A stretch of 64,000 nucleotides of DNA from Georgenia thermotolerans (GTDB lineage Bacteria > Actinomycetota > Actinomycetes > Actinomycetales > Actinomycetaceae). A program made the translations under genes and the position numbers. The notes below the pieces were generated by a model. That model worked only from the letters and a program-made list of their open reading frames with translations. It was not told where the DNA came from and did not search any database. Numbering within the stretch: the first letter of the stretch is position 1; each line of letters starts with the position of its first letter. Where the stretch lies: positions 30,767 through 94,766 of the forward strand of contig NZ_VUKF01000016.1 of NCBI RefSeq assembly GCF_009193185.1, in the 5' to 3' direction. Positions 38,047 through 47,916 of the stretch are shown piece by piece.

Positions 38047-39054
38047 TTGCTCAAATTCGGGTATAAGGCCTCATCGGAACAGTTCGGCCCGAAGGAGCTG
38101 GCCGACTACGTGGTGCTTGCGGAGAAGGCTGGTTTCGAGTCCGCGTTCATCTCCGATCACTTCCAGCCGTGGCGGCACGATGGCGGGCACGCTCCAGCTT
38201 CCCTGCCGTGGCTCGGGGCGGTCGGTGCGCGCACAGAGCGGATCGTGCTCGGGACCTCAGTGCTGACCCCCACGTTCCGCTACCACCCTGCCGTCATCGC
38301 GCAGGCATTCGCGACGCTCGGGTGCCTGTACCCCGGCCGGATCATCCTCGGAGTCGGCACGGGGGAGTCGCTCAACGAGGGTGCCCTCGGCTTGGAGTGG
38401 CCGCCGGGCAAGGAACGCCTGGCGCGGCTCCGTGAGGCGGTAAGCCTCATCCGCGAGCTGTGGGTCGGCGAGCGGGTGACCTTCGAGGGCACCTACTACC
38501 GGACCGACAAGGCGACGATCTATGACCGCCCAGACCGGCCGGTGCCCATCTACATCGGAGCCTCTGGTCCCGTCGCCACTCGCTTTGCTGGCAGCCACGG
38601 CGATGGTTTCATCACGACGTCCGGCAAGGCACCCGAGCTCTACACCGACATGCTCATGCCCGCGCTGCGGCAGGGTGTCGAGCGTTCCGGACGCACCCTA
38701 GAGGACCTGGACTTGTTGTTGGAGGTCAAGGTTTCCTTCGACCCTGACCGGCGGCGTGCGCTGGAGGACACGCGCCACTGGGCCGCACTCGCTCTCTCCC
38801 CCGAAGAGAAGACTGGAGTCGAAGATCCCATCGAGATGCAGCGGCTGTCCGACGCCCTGCCCCTGGAGCGGGCCGCATCGCGGTGGATCGTCTCCAGCGA
38901 CCCCGACGAGCACGTCGAGCGGATCCAGCGGTATATCGACCTCGGCTTTCGTCACCTCGTCTTCCACGCCCCGGGCCCGGACCAGGCACGGTTCATCGAG
39001 CTCTACGGGCAGGAGGTAATTCCCCGTCTCCGCCGAGTTGAGGTAAGTGCTTGA
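38047..39054 (+). CDS. fgd: F420-dependent glucose-6-phosphate dehydrogenase homologue
   Basis: A 335-residue luciferase-like barrel enzyme, TTG start at 38047 with a GAGGAG site upstream (38035-38040). The residues that line the active site of mycobacterial FGD1 are all present with an offset of two: Asp37 and His38 in [10 protein letters not shown], Trp42, and Glu107 in [31 protein letters not shown] and [13 protein letters not shown] are also characteristic. It would oxidise glucose-6-phosphate while reducing F420, providing F420H2 for F420-dependent reductases. It starts 82 bp after PPDK copy 2. An LLM-family enzyme encoded at 43424 could use the F420H2. The host must make F420 for this to work, which the window does not show. 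Confidence 0.9.
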   Translation: MLKFGYKASSEQFGPKELADYVVLAEKAGFESAFISDHFQPWRHDGGHAPASLPWLGAVGARTERIVLGTSVLTPTFRYHPAVIAQAFATLGCLYPGRIILGVGTGESLNEGALGLEWPPGKERLARLREAVSLIRELWVGERVTFEGTYYRTDKATIYDRPDRPVPIYIGASGPVATRFAGSHGDGFITTSGKAPELYTDMLMPALRQGVERSGRTLEDLDLLLEVKVSFDPDRRRALEDTRHWAALALSPEEKTGVEDPIEMQRLSDALPLERAASRWIVSSDPDEHVERIQRYIDLGFRHLVFHAPGPDQARFIELYGQEVIPRLRRVEVSA

Positions 39055-39476
39055 CCTCATGGCTCGTCGGTGAAGTCAGACGGCTGGATTGGTCATCTCA
39101 TCCTCGCGGCGCTGCAGTGCCTCGACCGGAGAACGCCGCTGTGCACATTTGCCGTATCCACCCGGCAACAGTCAGATGGTCGGAGGTGTGTTCCCGAATG
39201 AGACTGAAACACGCCAGACCAGGATGCATACGAGAAGCAGATCACAGCCGACCAAATAGTGAGAACGACCTCCTGTGCGCTCTTTCTCGCATGGGGACAG
39301 CAAATAGAGGGAGGCTCGAACGAACACGCCCTTCAAATGCTTGACTGTATAGTCGACGTAACCGTAGTGTGGGGAAGTGATCCAACTCACGTCGGTGTGA
39401 GTCAGGTCGACCTCAAAGATGTGGTCCAGAGCGGTGTGCGCTCATTTCATCCCTCAGCCTCCAGGTGGTCAAGACA
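39055..39476. other. Upstream region of the transporter gene, with palindrome
   Basis: About 420 bp without a gene. GACTGTATAGTC (39343-39354; arms GACT/AGTC) overlaps a TTGACT -35-like element at 39341 and may be a GntR- or other repressor site controlling the catabolic cluster that follows. No dedicated regulator gene is seen in that cluster. Confidence 0.4.
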
Positions 39477-40814
39477 ATGAACACTTCGTCTCCAGTGCGT
39501 GACCCACGACCGCGACGTTCCTTCACGGCACGGCGTGCCGCGCTTGCAGGATCGATCGGTAGCACGATCGAGTGGTACGACTTCTTCCTATACGGCACTG
39601 CCAGCGCTCTTGTCTTCGGCGATGTCTTCTTTCCCACCGACGACCCGTTCGTCTCGAGACTCTTGGCCTTCGCGTCCTTCGGTGTCGCGTTCGTCGCCCG
39701 CCCTCTCGGTGGACTCATCTTCGGATACCTGGGCGACAAGTTCGGCCGCAAGCCGGTCCTCGTCATAACCCTCCTAATGATGGGTCTCTCGACGGGCGTC
39801 ATCGGTCTCCTGCCCTCGTACGACTCCATCGGCCTTGCGGCCCCGATAGTGCTCGTAACGCTGCGAATCTTGCAAGGGATTTCGGTCGGCGGTGAGTATG
39901 GCGGGGCGGTGCTCATGGCGGTCGAGCACGCCGACGAGAAGAAGAAGTCGTTCTACGGCAGTTGGGTTCAGGCTGGATCCCCTGCGGGACTGATTCTGTG
40001 CAACACCGTCTTCCTCATCACCATCTATGAAACCTCGGGTTCGGCGTGGGCCTGGCGCGTCCCGTTCCTCGTCAGTTTCATCCTCGTAGCAGTGGGTCTC
40101 TACATCCGTACACAGATCGCGGAAAGTCCGGAGTTCGAGGCGGCGCAAGAAGAGAAGGCCCTGAAGACCAGCCCGATCAGGGCTGTCCTCAAGGAAGCCA
40201 AATTGCGCATGGCACTCGTGAGCCTGGCGTACGTTGGTGCTGGCGTCACTGTCTACATCGTCGCCGTCTTCAGCATGAGTTTCGGAAAGGTCGAGCTCAG
40301 TTACTCGACGGAAGCGGTGCTGACTCTCGTTGTCGTCGGCCAGATCGCCGCGTTCATCGCCATGCTCATATTCGGTAAGCTCGGCGACCGGATTCCCTAC
40401 CACAAAGTGTTCATCGTCGGCTGCGTCTTCATGGGGCTGATGGCGGTGCCCTGGATGGCAGGACTGGAGACGGGTAACCACTGGGTCGCTGGCGCCGGCT
40501 ACGTTCTTATCAGCATTCCTTACGCTGCGGTCTACGGGTCGATGGCTGTCTTCTTCGCGACGACGTTCGAGACGACGATCGGCTACACCGCCCTGTCCGC
40601 TGGCTATCAGTTTGGGACCGTGATCAGTAGTGCCATCGCCCCGATGATCGCACTCAATCTCCTCAATGCCACCGGTTCATCCTGGTCGATCGTCGCCTAC
40701 ATGACGTTGTCCTGCTTTGTCTCGGCCATCGCAGCCGGAATCCTGCAGCGGCAGAAGGTCAAAGCTAGGCGACAGGTCGCGGCAGCTTCAGTGGTGCAAG
40801 GGTCTGCTGGGTAG
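39477..40814 (+). CDS. MFS transporter, metabolite:H+ symporter (MHS) family
   Basis: A 445-residue protein with about 12 hydrophobic segments. The start is ATG 39477 (an in-frame GTG at 39465 overlaps the AGGTGG site). GSTIEWYDFFLYGTASALVF (about residues 25-44) is the first-helix signature of the MHS family (ShiA, KgtP, ProP types). The MFS loop motif GYLGDKFGRKPVLV lies between helices 2 and 3, and RILQGISVGGEYGGAVLM in helix 4 is also MHS-typical. It imports an organic acid, amino acid or betaine-like compound with protons across the cytoplasmic membrane. As first gene of the cluster it is the likely uptake system for the substrate of the enzymes that follow. Confidence 0.92.
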   Translation: MNTSSPVRDPRPRRSFTARRAALAGSIGSTIEWYDFFLYGTASALVFGDVFFPTDDPFVSRLLAFASFGVAFVARPLGGLIFGYLGDKFGRKPVLVITLLMMGLSTGVIGLLPSYDSIGLAAPIVLVTLRILQGISVGGEYGGAVLMAVEHADEKKKSFYGSWVQAGSPAGLILCNTVFLITIYETSGSAWAWRVPFLVSFILVAVGLYIRTQIAESPEFEAAQEEKALKTSPIRAVLKEAKLRMALVSLAYVGAGVTVYIVAVFSMSFGKVELSYSTEAVLTLVVVGQIAAFIAMLIFGKLGDRIPYHKVFIVGCVFMGLMAVPWMAGLETGNHWVAGAGYVLISIPYAAVYGSMAVFFATTFETTIGYTALSAGYQFGTVISSAIAPMIALNLLNATGSSWSIVAYMTLSCFVSAIAAGILQRQKVKARRQVAAASVVQGSAG

Positions 40815-40959
40815 TGACCTAAGAACACGCCACTTCAAAGTGACCAGAGAAGCAATCCTGTAGTCCAGACAAGAATGTTCGTAGAAGTATTGTAGCGGTG
40901 CGGGCGAGCAGTTTTCATCCACAGTCTGAATCGGACATCAACATCGGAGGGCAGCGGTT

Positions 40960-42117
40960 TTGTCAAAGATCGAGACCATAAATACCCACAAAGTCACGCT
41001 GCCGACGCGTCGCAAGCACGAGTGGGCGTCGAGCGTGGGTGATCCGATTGGGACGCACCTGCTAGTGGAGATCAGGACCTCCGATGGCATCGTCGGGTGG
41101 GGTGAGACCACCCCCATGGCGACATGGGGTGGGGTCGGCGGGAGGTACGACGGCAGCACCGTCGACGCCACCCGGAACCTCATCGATGACTACCTTGCCC
41201 CTCGCATGCTCGGAGAGCCGGTCGACAACATAGTTCGCCTCCACCGAACGATGGACAGCGCGGTCAAGGGAAATACCTACGCGAAGGCCGCGGTCGAGAT
41301 GGCGTGCTATGACGCTGCGGGCAAGGCGCTGGGCGTCCCCGTCCATACCCTGCTCGGCGGCGCGGTGCGCCAGAACGTTCGGGCCTGTCACTCGATCGGC
41401 ATTATGGCTCAGGATGCCGCCATTGAAGAGGGCGTCGCCGCTGTCCGGGAGGGCATTACCTCCCTGAAGATCAAGACGGCACGCAACTACGCGGACGACG
41501 TCGGCATCGTCCGTGGGCTGCGCGCCGAGCTCGGCGAGGATGTTGACCTCCGAGTGGACGGGAATGAGGGCTACCCGGACGTCGCCACTGCGGTGAGAGT
41601 TACGCGCGAGCAGGAGGAGTTCGGCATCTCGATCTGCGAGCAACCGCTGGCCAGCGACACCGGCCTTGCGGAGTTGAGGAGCCGTGTAAACGTCGGCGTG
41701 ATGGCGGACGAGTCCGCCTGGTCGGTGAGCGACGTGGCTCGACTTAATCACGCGGGAGCGATCGACTACTTCTCACTTTATGTCACGAAGGCCGGTGGGC
41801 TCATGAAGGCCGTTACCTCGGGACGATTCGCGGAGGCCATGGGCCTGTCCTGCGACATCGGCGGGTCGGTGGAGTTCGGCATTGGAAACGCCGCAAACCT
41901 GCACCTCGCAGCCGTACTGCCGGCCGCGAACCTGCCCTCAGTCCTTCCGCTCACTGCGCCTGAGGGCGCGGCGACGACGAAGGTCGCCGGCAGATACTAC
42001 ATGGACGACATCGTCACACAGGCGTTCAGATACGCGGACGGCTGCCTTACCGTCCCATCCGAACCCGGGCTCGGTATTGAGGTCGACACCGACAAGGTGC
42101 GTAAATATTCGAGCTAA
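40960..42117 (+). CDS. Enolase-superfamily enzyme, muconate-lactonizing (MLE) subgroup
   Basis: A 385-residue enzyme, TTG start at 40960 with GGAGG nine bases upstream. The N-terminal capping domain (about 1-130) is followed by the barrel with catalytic residues of the MLE subgroup: K-x-K in SLKIKTARNY (about 168-170), metal ligands Asp in RVDGNEG (about 198), Glu in ICEQPL (about 226) and Asp in VMADESAW (about 250), and the second-base Lys in YVTKAGG (about 277). This subgroup holds muconate cycloisomerase, dipeptide epimerase, N-succinylamino acid racemase and o-succinylbenzoate synthase. Given the opine-type dehydrogenase, M24 peptidase and alanine racemase nearby, an epimerase of an N-acyl amino acid or dipeptide is as likely as a cycloisomerase. 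Confidence 0.88.
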   Translation: MSKIETINTHKVTLPTRRKHEWASSVGDPIGTHLLVEIRTSDGIVGWGETTPMATWGGVGGRYDGSTVDATRNLIDDYLAPRMLGEPVDNIVRLHRTMDSAVKGNTYAKAAVEMACYDAAGKALGVPVHTLLGGAVRQNVRACHSIGIMAQDAAIEEGVAAVREGITSLKIKTARNYADDVGIVRGLRAELGEDVDLRVDGNEGYPDVATAVRVTREQEEFGISICEQPLASDTGLAELRSRVNVGVMADESAWSVSDVARLNHAGAIDYFSLYVTKAGGLMKAVTSGRFAEAMGLSCDIGGSVEFGIGNAANLHLAAVLPAANLPSVLPLTAPEGAATTKVAGRYYMDDIVTQAFRYADGCLTVPSEPGLGIEVDTDKVRKYSS

Positions 42118-42235
42118 GGCTCCGGAAACCTGGCTGCTGCGGACAGAGCATTGCCAGGCCCCACACACCCACGTTCGTCGGCCTCGCACGTAGGCCGCTG
42201 CCCATCCTCCCTAGCAGCTGACAGAAAGTGAACCG

Positions 42236-43351
42236 GTGAAAATTGCAGTCCTTGGTGCGGGCAACGGTGGTCTTGCAACGGCCGTGCACGCCGCGACGTC
42301 CGGGTTCGACGTCCGGCTCTTCAGCCGCTCGCCGTCACGTATCGCTACCTTTGCAGACAGCCGCATCCTCACCTACGACGGCGTCCTAGGAGCCGGCAGG
42401 GTCGAACTGTCCTATGTCGGTACCGATCTGCGGGATGCCACAACGGGCGCGGACCTCATCGTCGCGTGCGTCCCGTCCACGGAACTCGACGACTACGGCA
42501 GACGGCTCGCCGACGTCGTCACACCCAATAGCGTCATCCTGCTCAACCCCGGCGGGACGTTCGGCTCAGTCCGCCTGCGCAACGCTATGCACGCCCACCG
42601 GCCCGGCGTTGTCGTCCCCGTGGCAGAGTTCTCGACGCTGGGTTATGCCGCCCGCGTTCGCGAGAAGGGCTGCGTGTACGTGTCGAACCTCGTCGACGGC
42701 GTGCCGGCGGGCGTCTTCCCGGGCTCGCGTTCTCCGGAGGTGCGTGAGCTGATCCACCGTCTTTATCCCACGGCCTCTTTCGGCGAGAGCGTGTTGTACC
42801 CAGCGCTCCTCAACCTCAACCCGATCGAGCACCCCGCGCAAGTCATCCTGAACGCCGGTCGGATCGAGTCGACCAAGGGTGATTTCTACTTCTACATCGA
42901 TGGGACCACCCCGGCCGTGGGTCGGGTGATCGACGACACTGACATCGAACGCCGCCGCGTCTGCGCGGTGTACGACATAGAAACGTCGCCTTTCGTCGAC
43001 CTCTTCGCCGCGGCCGGGTACACCACCACCGAAGCGGCGGCCACAGGTAGCGCCTACGTCGCTATGCAGGCGAGTGACGCCAACCGCACCTTCCGCAGCC
43101 CACCAAGTCTCGAGCACCGCTACGTGCTCGAAGACATTGGGCACAGCCTGGTGACGTGGGAGCACCTGGGTGCGCTGGCGGGCGTCAGCACGCCGGTGAT
43201 CTCCAGCCAGATCACTATCGCGGCTTCGATGATGGGAACCGATTACCGGGCAGACGCCCAGGCGCTGTTCGCCCTCGCGCCCACACTCGGCGGTCCCGAT
43301 GACCTGCGCGAGTTCCTCATCAACGGCGTCCGCCAGGCCACACCCATCTAA
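42236..43351 (+). CDS. NAD(P)-dependent octopine/nopaline dehydrogenase family protein
   Basis: A 371-residue two-domain dehydrogenase, GTG start. The N-terminal Rossmann domain opens MKIAVLGAGNGGLATAVHAA (GAGNGG nucleotide loop) and has LIVACVPSTELDDYG. The C-terminal helical domain contains LLNLNPIEHPAQVILNAG, where the His corresponds to the catalytic His of opine dehydrogenases, and EDIGHSLVTWEHLG. Enzymes of this family reversibly oxidise opines, secondary amines formed between an amino acid and a 2-oxoacid. In a catabolic cluster it could cleave an opine-like substrate to an amino acid plus oxoacid. It is preceded by 118 bp of non-coding sequence. Confidence 0.88.
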   Translation: MKIAVLGAGNGGLATAVHAATSGFDVRLFSRSPSRIATFADSRILTYDGVLGAGRVELSYVGTDLRDATTGADLIVACVPSTELDDYGRRLADVVTPNSVILLNPGGTFGSVRLRNAMHAHRPGVVVPVAEFSTLGYAARVREKGCVYVSNLVDGVPAGVFPGSRSPEVRELIHRLYPTASFGESVLYPALLNLNPIEHPAQVILNAGRIESTKGDFYFYIDGTTPAVGRVIDDTDIERRRVCAVYDIETSPFVDLFAAAGYTTTEAAATGSAYVAMQASDANRTFRSPPSLEHRYVLEDIGHSLVTWEHLGALAGVSTPVISSQITIAASMMGTDYRADAQALFALAPTLGGPDDLREFLINGVRQATPI

Positions 43352-43423
43352 CTGATGCGCAGCTAGAAGAGCGCGCGCAGCACCTGCACCGTCTTGCTCG
43401 CCATATCGATCAAAGAGGGAAAT

Positions 43424-44449
43424 ATGATTTCCATAGGTGTTTGTCACGTTCACGCGACCCCGTCCGAGGACTACCTTGAGATGGTCCGGGAACTCGAGGC
43501 GCTGGGTGTGGACCGGCTGTGGATCCCGGACCAGGACTTCCTGGATGACCCATTCATCCTCGCGGCACACGCTGGCTTAGCAACGTCAACCCTGAAGATT
43601 GGGATTGGCATCACCAGCCCGCTGCTTCGGCATCCGATGAATCTGGCCCGAAGCGCGGCCACGCTCGGGCGGCTGCTCGGCGAGCGCCTCCTTTTCGGAA
43701 TGGGCACGGGGAACGTCAAGAACGTCCTTCAGCCCCTGGGGCTGCAACCAGACAAGCCACTCGCCGCGCTGTCCTCGGGCCTGTCCACGGTGAACGCTCT
43801 CCTGGCCGGTGAGACCACCCGGTTCGGTCCCGACCTTCCTGAGGTGAAGCTGGGCGGGTTCGGTGAAAATAGACCGCCGGTCTACGTCGGTGCCCGCGGG
43901 CCGAGAACCCTCCGGCTGGCCGGGCGCCAGGCCAACGGGGTGCTCATCGAGTCGCGCGCCGCGGGCACCTCCTTCGCCGACGCCGTCGCGCAAGTGAGAG
44001 CTGGCCTCGCCGCGCGCGAGACTGACGTATCCGTGGATGACTTCGACATGGGACTGTGGCAGGTCGTGTCCATCACCGATGACCCGTCCGCAGTGTACGA
44101 GACGCACAAAGTGTGGATCGCGCGCATGATCCAGGCCGGACCGGCGAGCGCCATGCGTCTGGCAGGGGTGTCCGAGCGATCAATTGAACTACTCGGACGA
44201 GCGCGCACTGCGGATGATATCGGAGCGGCCGCCGACCAGCTGACTGACGACGACCGGGCAGCGGTCGTCGTCGCGGGAGCCGCGTCGCGCGTTGCAGGAA
44301 TCCTGTCCCACGCCATCGAGAACGGGGCGACGTCGATCAACGTTGTCGGCACCTCGACGCTGCAGGAGACACTGAGCACGGCGGAACGGCTTGTGAAGGA
44401 CGTATTGCCCGCCCTTCCCCGACCTCAGATAGGGGCCGCTGCGCGATGA
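43424..44449 (+). CDS. LLM-class flavin/F420-dependent oxidoreductase
   Basis: A 341-residue luciferase-like protein. The start is ATG 43424 with GAGGGA upstream. It has the family barrel with LWIPDQDFLDDPFILAAHAG, GIGITSPLLRHPMNLARSAA and GERLLFGMGTGNVKNVLQPL (cofactor phosphate loop), and PPVYVGARGPRTLRLAGRQA. It resembles methylene-tetrahydromethanopterin reductase (Mer)-like actinobacterial members, many of which use F420; FMN-dependent monooxygenases are also in this group. The Fgd homologue at 38047 makes the F420 option attractive. It overlaps the M24 gene by 4 bp. The substrate is unknown. Confidence 0.85.
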   Translation: MISIGVCHVHATPSEDYLEMVRELEALGVDRLWIPDQDFLDDPFILAAHAGLATSTLKIGIGITSPLLRHPMNLARSAATLGRLLGERLLFGMGTGNVKNVLQPLGLQPDKPLAALSSGLSTVNALLAGETTRFGPDLPEVKLGGFGENRPPVYVGARGPRTLRLAGRQANGVLIESRAAGTSFADAVAQVRAGLAARETDVSVDDFDMGLWQVVSITDDPSAVYETHKVWIARMIQAGPASAMRLAGVSERSIELLGRARTADDIGAAADQLTDDDRAAVVVAGAASRVAGILSHAIENGATSINVVGTSTLQETLSTAERLVKDVLPALPRPQIGAAAR

Positions 44450-45597
44450 CCCGCATCCGGACTCAGAGCACCGTCACGGACCGCAGACCCGTCGTCGACC
44501 GGCTCACAGAGCGTATGGCCCAGGAGGGGCTTGACGTCCTTGTCGTCCAGAGCAAGGAGAACATTCGGTACCTCACCGGACACCTGATCCAGTCTCAGGA
44601 GCTAGACATGCGCCACCGCACGTTTCTGGCGTTCCTCGGTGCCGATGGTCGCTGCTCGCTCGTCGCGAGCAGGAGCGAGGTGCCCGAGATTGAGTCCAGC
44701 ACGCAAGGCGTTGACGTCTTCGGATACGACGAGTTTTCGGACGATCTCACCGACGTCTTGCGGTGGGTCATCGACGACACCGGTATCGGCGGCGGCCGGA
44801 TGGGTATCGAAGAAGACAGCGTCACCGTCCAGGTCGCTGACCGGCTGCGAGAGATCTTGGCCGACGTACACGGGACGATGCGGCCCGCGCTGCACGTTCT
44901 CGACGCCGCACGGGCAATCAAGACGGCCCCCGAAATCTCACTCATGAGACGGGCCGCGAACTCTGCGGTCACCGCTCAGAAGGCGCTTTACGACACGGTC
45001 GATGCCACCTTCACCGAGCGGGACATCGCTTCCTTCCTGGTCGGCCACCTCTTCAGCGCGGGCGCGGACGGGTACAAGACCATCCAGGTCGCGGCCGGCC
45101 GCCGCTCTCGCCTGGCCAATCCCACCCCCCAGGACATAGAGGTGGGGGAGGGACAACCCATCAAGATTGACCTTTTCCCCGTCTTCGACGGGTACCTCTC
45201 GGACACTGGTCGCACTTTCAGCATCGGCTCCGCTGAGCCAGGGCTCGTCTACCAGTGGTCTCAGGCCGAAGACATGCTCGCCCAACTCGGAGCACACATC
45301 GAACCCGGGATGACGGGGGACGCCGTGTGGGCTTACTACGTCCGCTTGCTAGCCTCGCGCGGTCTAGAGCCGGCGATGAAGTTCCTCGGCCACGGGCTCG
45401 GGCTAGGCCTGCACGAGGCGCCCTTCATCGCGCCAGGGTCCACGGAACTTATCGAGCCGGGGATGGTACTCGCGTTGGAGCCGGTGACCGAGCACGATGG
45501 CGTGGGTCTGCACATCGAGAACGTCTACGAGGTGAGCGACTCCGGACTGGTCAACCTCACCGAGGGCTACGGCAAGGAGTACTGCGTTGTCCGATAG
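44446..45597 (+). CDS. Xaa-Pro-type metallopeptidase (M24B), metal site intact
   Basis: A 383-residue pita-bread peptidase with a creatinase_N domain (about 15-155) and an M24 catalytic domain (about 163-383). All five metal ligands are visible: Asp242 (IKIDLF), Asp253 (YLSDTGRT), His316 (FLGHGLGLGLHEAP), Glu345 (LALEPVTEH) and Glu359 (HIENV). It is therefore a canonical dinuclear Mn/Co enzyme, unlike the metal-free relative at 21957. It would cleave Xaa-Pro or another N-terminal imino-type peptide or amide bond in the cytosol. The 4-bp overlap with the LLM gene couples their expression, so the cluster substrate may contain a proline-like or amide linkage. Confidence 0.92.
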   Translation: MTRIRTQSTVTDRRPVVDRLTERMAQEGLDVLVVQSKENIRYLTGHLIQSQELDMRHRTFLAFLGADGRCSLVASRSEVPEIESSTQGVDVFGYDEFSDDLTDVLRWVIDDTGIGGGRMGIEEDSVTVQVADRLREILADVHGTMRPALHVLDAARAIKTAPEISLMRRAANSAVTAQKALYDTVDATFTERDIASFLVGHLFSAGADGYKTIQVAAGRRSRLANPTPQDIEVGEGQPIKIDLFPVFDGYLSDTGRTFSIGSAEPGLVYQWSQAEDMLAQLGAHIEPGMTGDAVWAYYVRLLASRGLEPAMKFLGHGLGLGLHEAPFIAPGSTELIEPGMVLALEPVTEHDGVGLHIENVYEVSDSGLVNLTEGYGKEYCVVR

Positions 45598-45624
45598 GCA
45601 CGATGGCGCGGCGGGAGAGCGGTT

Positions 45625-47913
45625 ATGACGCAGGACGGAAGAAAGTTTGTGCGTGGCCGGGGGGCGTACCTGGGGGACATGAGGTTCGAGAATCTCCGGC
45701 ACGTGAAATTCAAGCGTGCGGAGGGGGCGCGCGGTACGAAACTGTCCGTCTCCCGTCCAGCGAGCCTCGGTAATACAGGTGCTCTCTTCTACACTGCGGA
45801 CAGTCTTGAACTCGACGACATCGTTGTCCCCATCAGTCGGGACGGTGTGCTAAACCCGCCCCGACCCGTACTCGCGCGCGACGAGCATCGTTTCGTTGGC
45901 GAACCGATTGCTGTGGTTCTCGCCGATGACGAGTACCTTGCCGAGGATTTGATCAACGAGGTTTCCTACACCTCACAGCCAGTCCCACCCGTCACAGATC
46001 CCATCCGGGCGGCGGCGGAGAACGATCTGCTTGTCCACACCTCCTTTGGCACCAACGTCCTCTTCGAGGAGAACTTCCGTGCAGGTGACGAGACCTTCTC
46101 CTACCCCAACGATGACTTCCGGACGGTCACCACAACGCTTAGGTCGGGGCGGGTGACGGCCGTTCCCCTCGAGACCCGGGGAGTTGTCGCGTGTGGCAGC
46201 GATGATGGTGTCACGATCTGGTGCTCGACTCAGAGCCCGCACATGCTCCGCGACCTCGTCGCCGCGCACACTGGCCTCTCCCCTTCGCGGGTCGTGGTGC
46301 GCGTACCGGACATCGGCGGGGGCTTCGGGCTCAAGGCGCACGCCTACCCCGAAGAGCTCATCGTCGCCGTGCTCGCCTATCGGCTAAAGGCCAACCTCCG
46401 ATGGATCGAGGACCGTGTCGAGAATCTTTCGGCGGCCTGCCACTCCCGCGACCAGCACATCACGGCCAGTGCGGTCGTCGACAACGAAGGGCGCATCCGC
46501 GGCGTACACGCCGACATCGTTGTCGACATGGGTGCCTATGGCGTGTATGCGCACGGCCACCTCCTGGAGCCGCTCGGCACCCCGGCGATGGTCCCCGGAC
46601 CCTACGACCTCGACTTCTACAGCTACCGTGTGCGAGCCGTTGCGACCAACAAAGCACCGTTGGGCGCTTACAGGGGCGTAGGTCTCCCGGTCGCGACACT
46701 CGTCCACGAGCGGCTCGTCGAGCACGTCGCCACCACCCTTCGGTGCGACAGCGTGGAGGTGCGCAGGCAGAACCTCATCCACGCTGCGCAAAGCCCTTAC
46801 AAAAGCCTGACGGGGCAGAAATACAACAATTTCGACTTCGAGACTGCGTTGGCACGGGTCACGGAGGACATTGCCACCCACCGGGCGGAGTGTGAGCGCA
46901 CACTCGATGGCGAGTGGTTGGTGGGGCAGGGATTCGGCGTCTACATCGAGTACGTCGCCAGCGGCTCCGCGGTATTCAAGAAGCGTGGCATGGTGGGGCT
47001 CGCCGGCTTCGATGAGTTCGAGCTGCGGCTGACCGAGGACGGATCCCTCAGCCTGCAAACGACGCTGCCCTCGATGGGGCAAGGGGTGTATGCGGCAACG
47101 GGGCAAATCCTTCACGCTCTCACCGGAATGGAGCCCGCCGAGATCCGGCTTCCGAACGTCGACACCGGCCAGGCACCGCTGTCCGGTAACGGTACGTTCG
47201 CCAGCCGCAGCGCGGTCATCACCCACACCGGGGTACGGCAGGCCTACACCGACCTCGTCGACTCCATCACCGTCGGTGCCTGCAATGCCTACAACGTCGA
47301 CAAGGATGCCGTAGAGGTACGCCGCGACCTAAGCGTGGTCATCGGACAAGACGAGCAAGACGAGCCGGTACGTCTTTCCCGCGCTCACACAGCGCGGCTG
47401 CTGGAGGAGAAATACCGAATTGGGTTTTCCCGGGTGGACCCCAAGGCGCCGGTGCACCCCAGCGGTGCGCACGGCTGTCTTCTGGCGATCCACCGTCGCA
47501 CCGCGGCACTGCGGATCCTTCGCTACACGGTCGCGGATGAGTGTGGCATCCGAATCGACCCGAAGGTGGTAGAGGGGCAGGTGCGCGGTGCGGTAGCCCA
47601 GGCGATCTCTGGTGCCCTGCACGAAGAGATCCTCTACGACTCCACAGGGCAGATCAATAACCCAAGTTTCGTCAACTATGGTCTTCTCACTGCCGCGGAA
47701 CTGCCGGACATCGTTCATCTGCCCTTCACGACCGATGGTTCGATCGACGCGGACGAGGTCAAGGGGTCGGGTGAGGCCGGAATGCTGGCACCGGGCCCGA
47801 CTATTGCGAACGCGGTGAGTGACGCCCTAGGCGTGCCTTGCGACACCCTCCCGGTCCGGAGGGAATGGTTACTTGAAAATCTCCCGGTCCCATCGAGCGT
47901 AGAAACGGCCTGA
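45625..47913 (+). CDS. Molybdenum hydroxylase large subunit (xanthine dehydrogenase family)
   Basis: A 762-residue molybdopterin-binding subunit. The a/b hammerhead domain (about 1-120) is followed by cofactor-binding domains with IGGGFGLKAHAYPEE (about 231), ATNKAPLGAYRGVGLPVATL (about 346) and QTTLPSMGQGVYAATGQILH (about 478). The catalytic Glu is in KGSGEAGMLAPGPT (about 712). The CO-dehydrogenase loop AYRCSFR is absent; AYRGVG is the aldehyde/xanthine/heterocycle-hydroxylase type. It hydroxylates a carbon next to N or an aldehyde, using water as the oxygen source. The gene order large-(orf)-FAD-FeS-CoxG is complete. XdhC, MocA and broken MoaA at 28-31 kb belong to the same cofactor system. 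Confidence 0.93.
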   Translation: MTQDGRKFVRGRGAYLGDMRFENLRHVKFKRAEGARGTKLSVSRPASLGNTGALFYTADSLELDDIVVPISRDGVLNPPRPVLARDEHRFVGEPIAVVLADDEYLAEDLINEVSYTSQPVPPVTDPIRAAAENDLLVHTSFGTNVLFEENFRAGDETFSYPNDDFRTVTTTLRSGRVTAVPLETRGVVACGSDDGVTIWCSTQSPHMLRDLVAAHTGLSPSRVVVRVPDIGGGFGLKAHAYPEELIVAVLAYRLKANLRWIEDRVENLSAACHSRDQHITASAVVDNEGRIRGVHADIVVDMGAYGVYAHGHLLEPLGTPAMVPGPYDLDFYSYRVRAVATNKAPLGAYRGVGLPVATLVHERLVEHVATTLRCDSVEVRRQNLIHAAQSPYKSLTGQKYNNFDFETALARVTEDIATHRAECERTLDGEWLVGQGFGVYIEYVASGSAVFKKRGMVGLAGFDEFELRLTEDGSLSLQTTLPSMGQGVYAATGQILHALTGMEPAEIRLPNVDTGQAPLSGNGTFASRSAVITHTGVRQAYTDLVDSITVGACNAYNVDKDAVEVRRDLSVVIGQDEQDEPVRLSRAHTARLLEEKYRIGFSRVDPKAPVHPSGAHGCLLAIHRRTAALRILRYTVADECGIRIDPKVVEGQVRGAVAQAISGALHEEILYDSTGQINNPSFVNYGLLTAAELPDIVHLPFTTDGSIDADEVKGSGEAGMLAPGPTIANAVSDALGVPCDTLPVRREWLLENLPVPSSVETA

Positions 47914-47916
47914 TAG

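Noticed and set aside
45625..47913. Aerobic CO dehydrogenase large subunit
   Set aside because: The form I active-site loop AYRCSFR is missing; AYRGVG is present, so it belongs with other xanthine-dehydrogenase-family hydroxylases.
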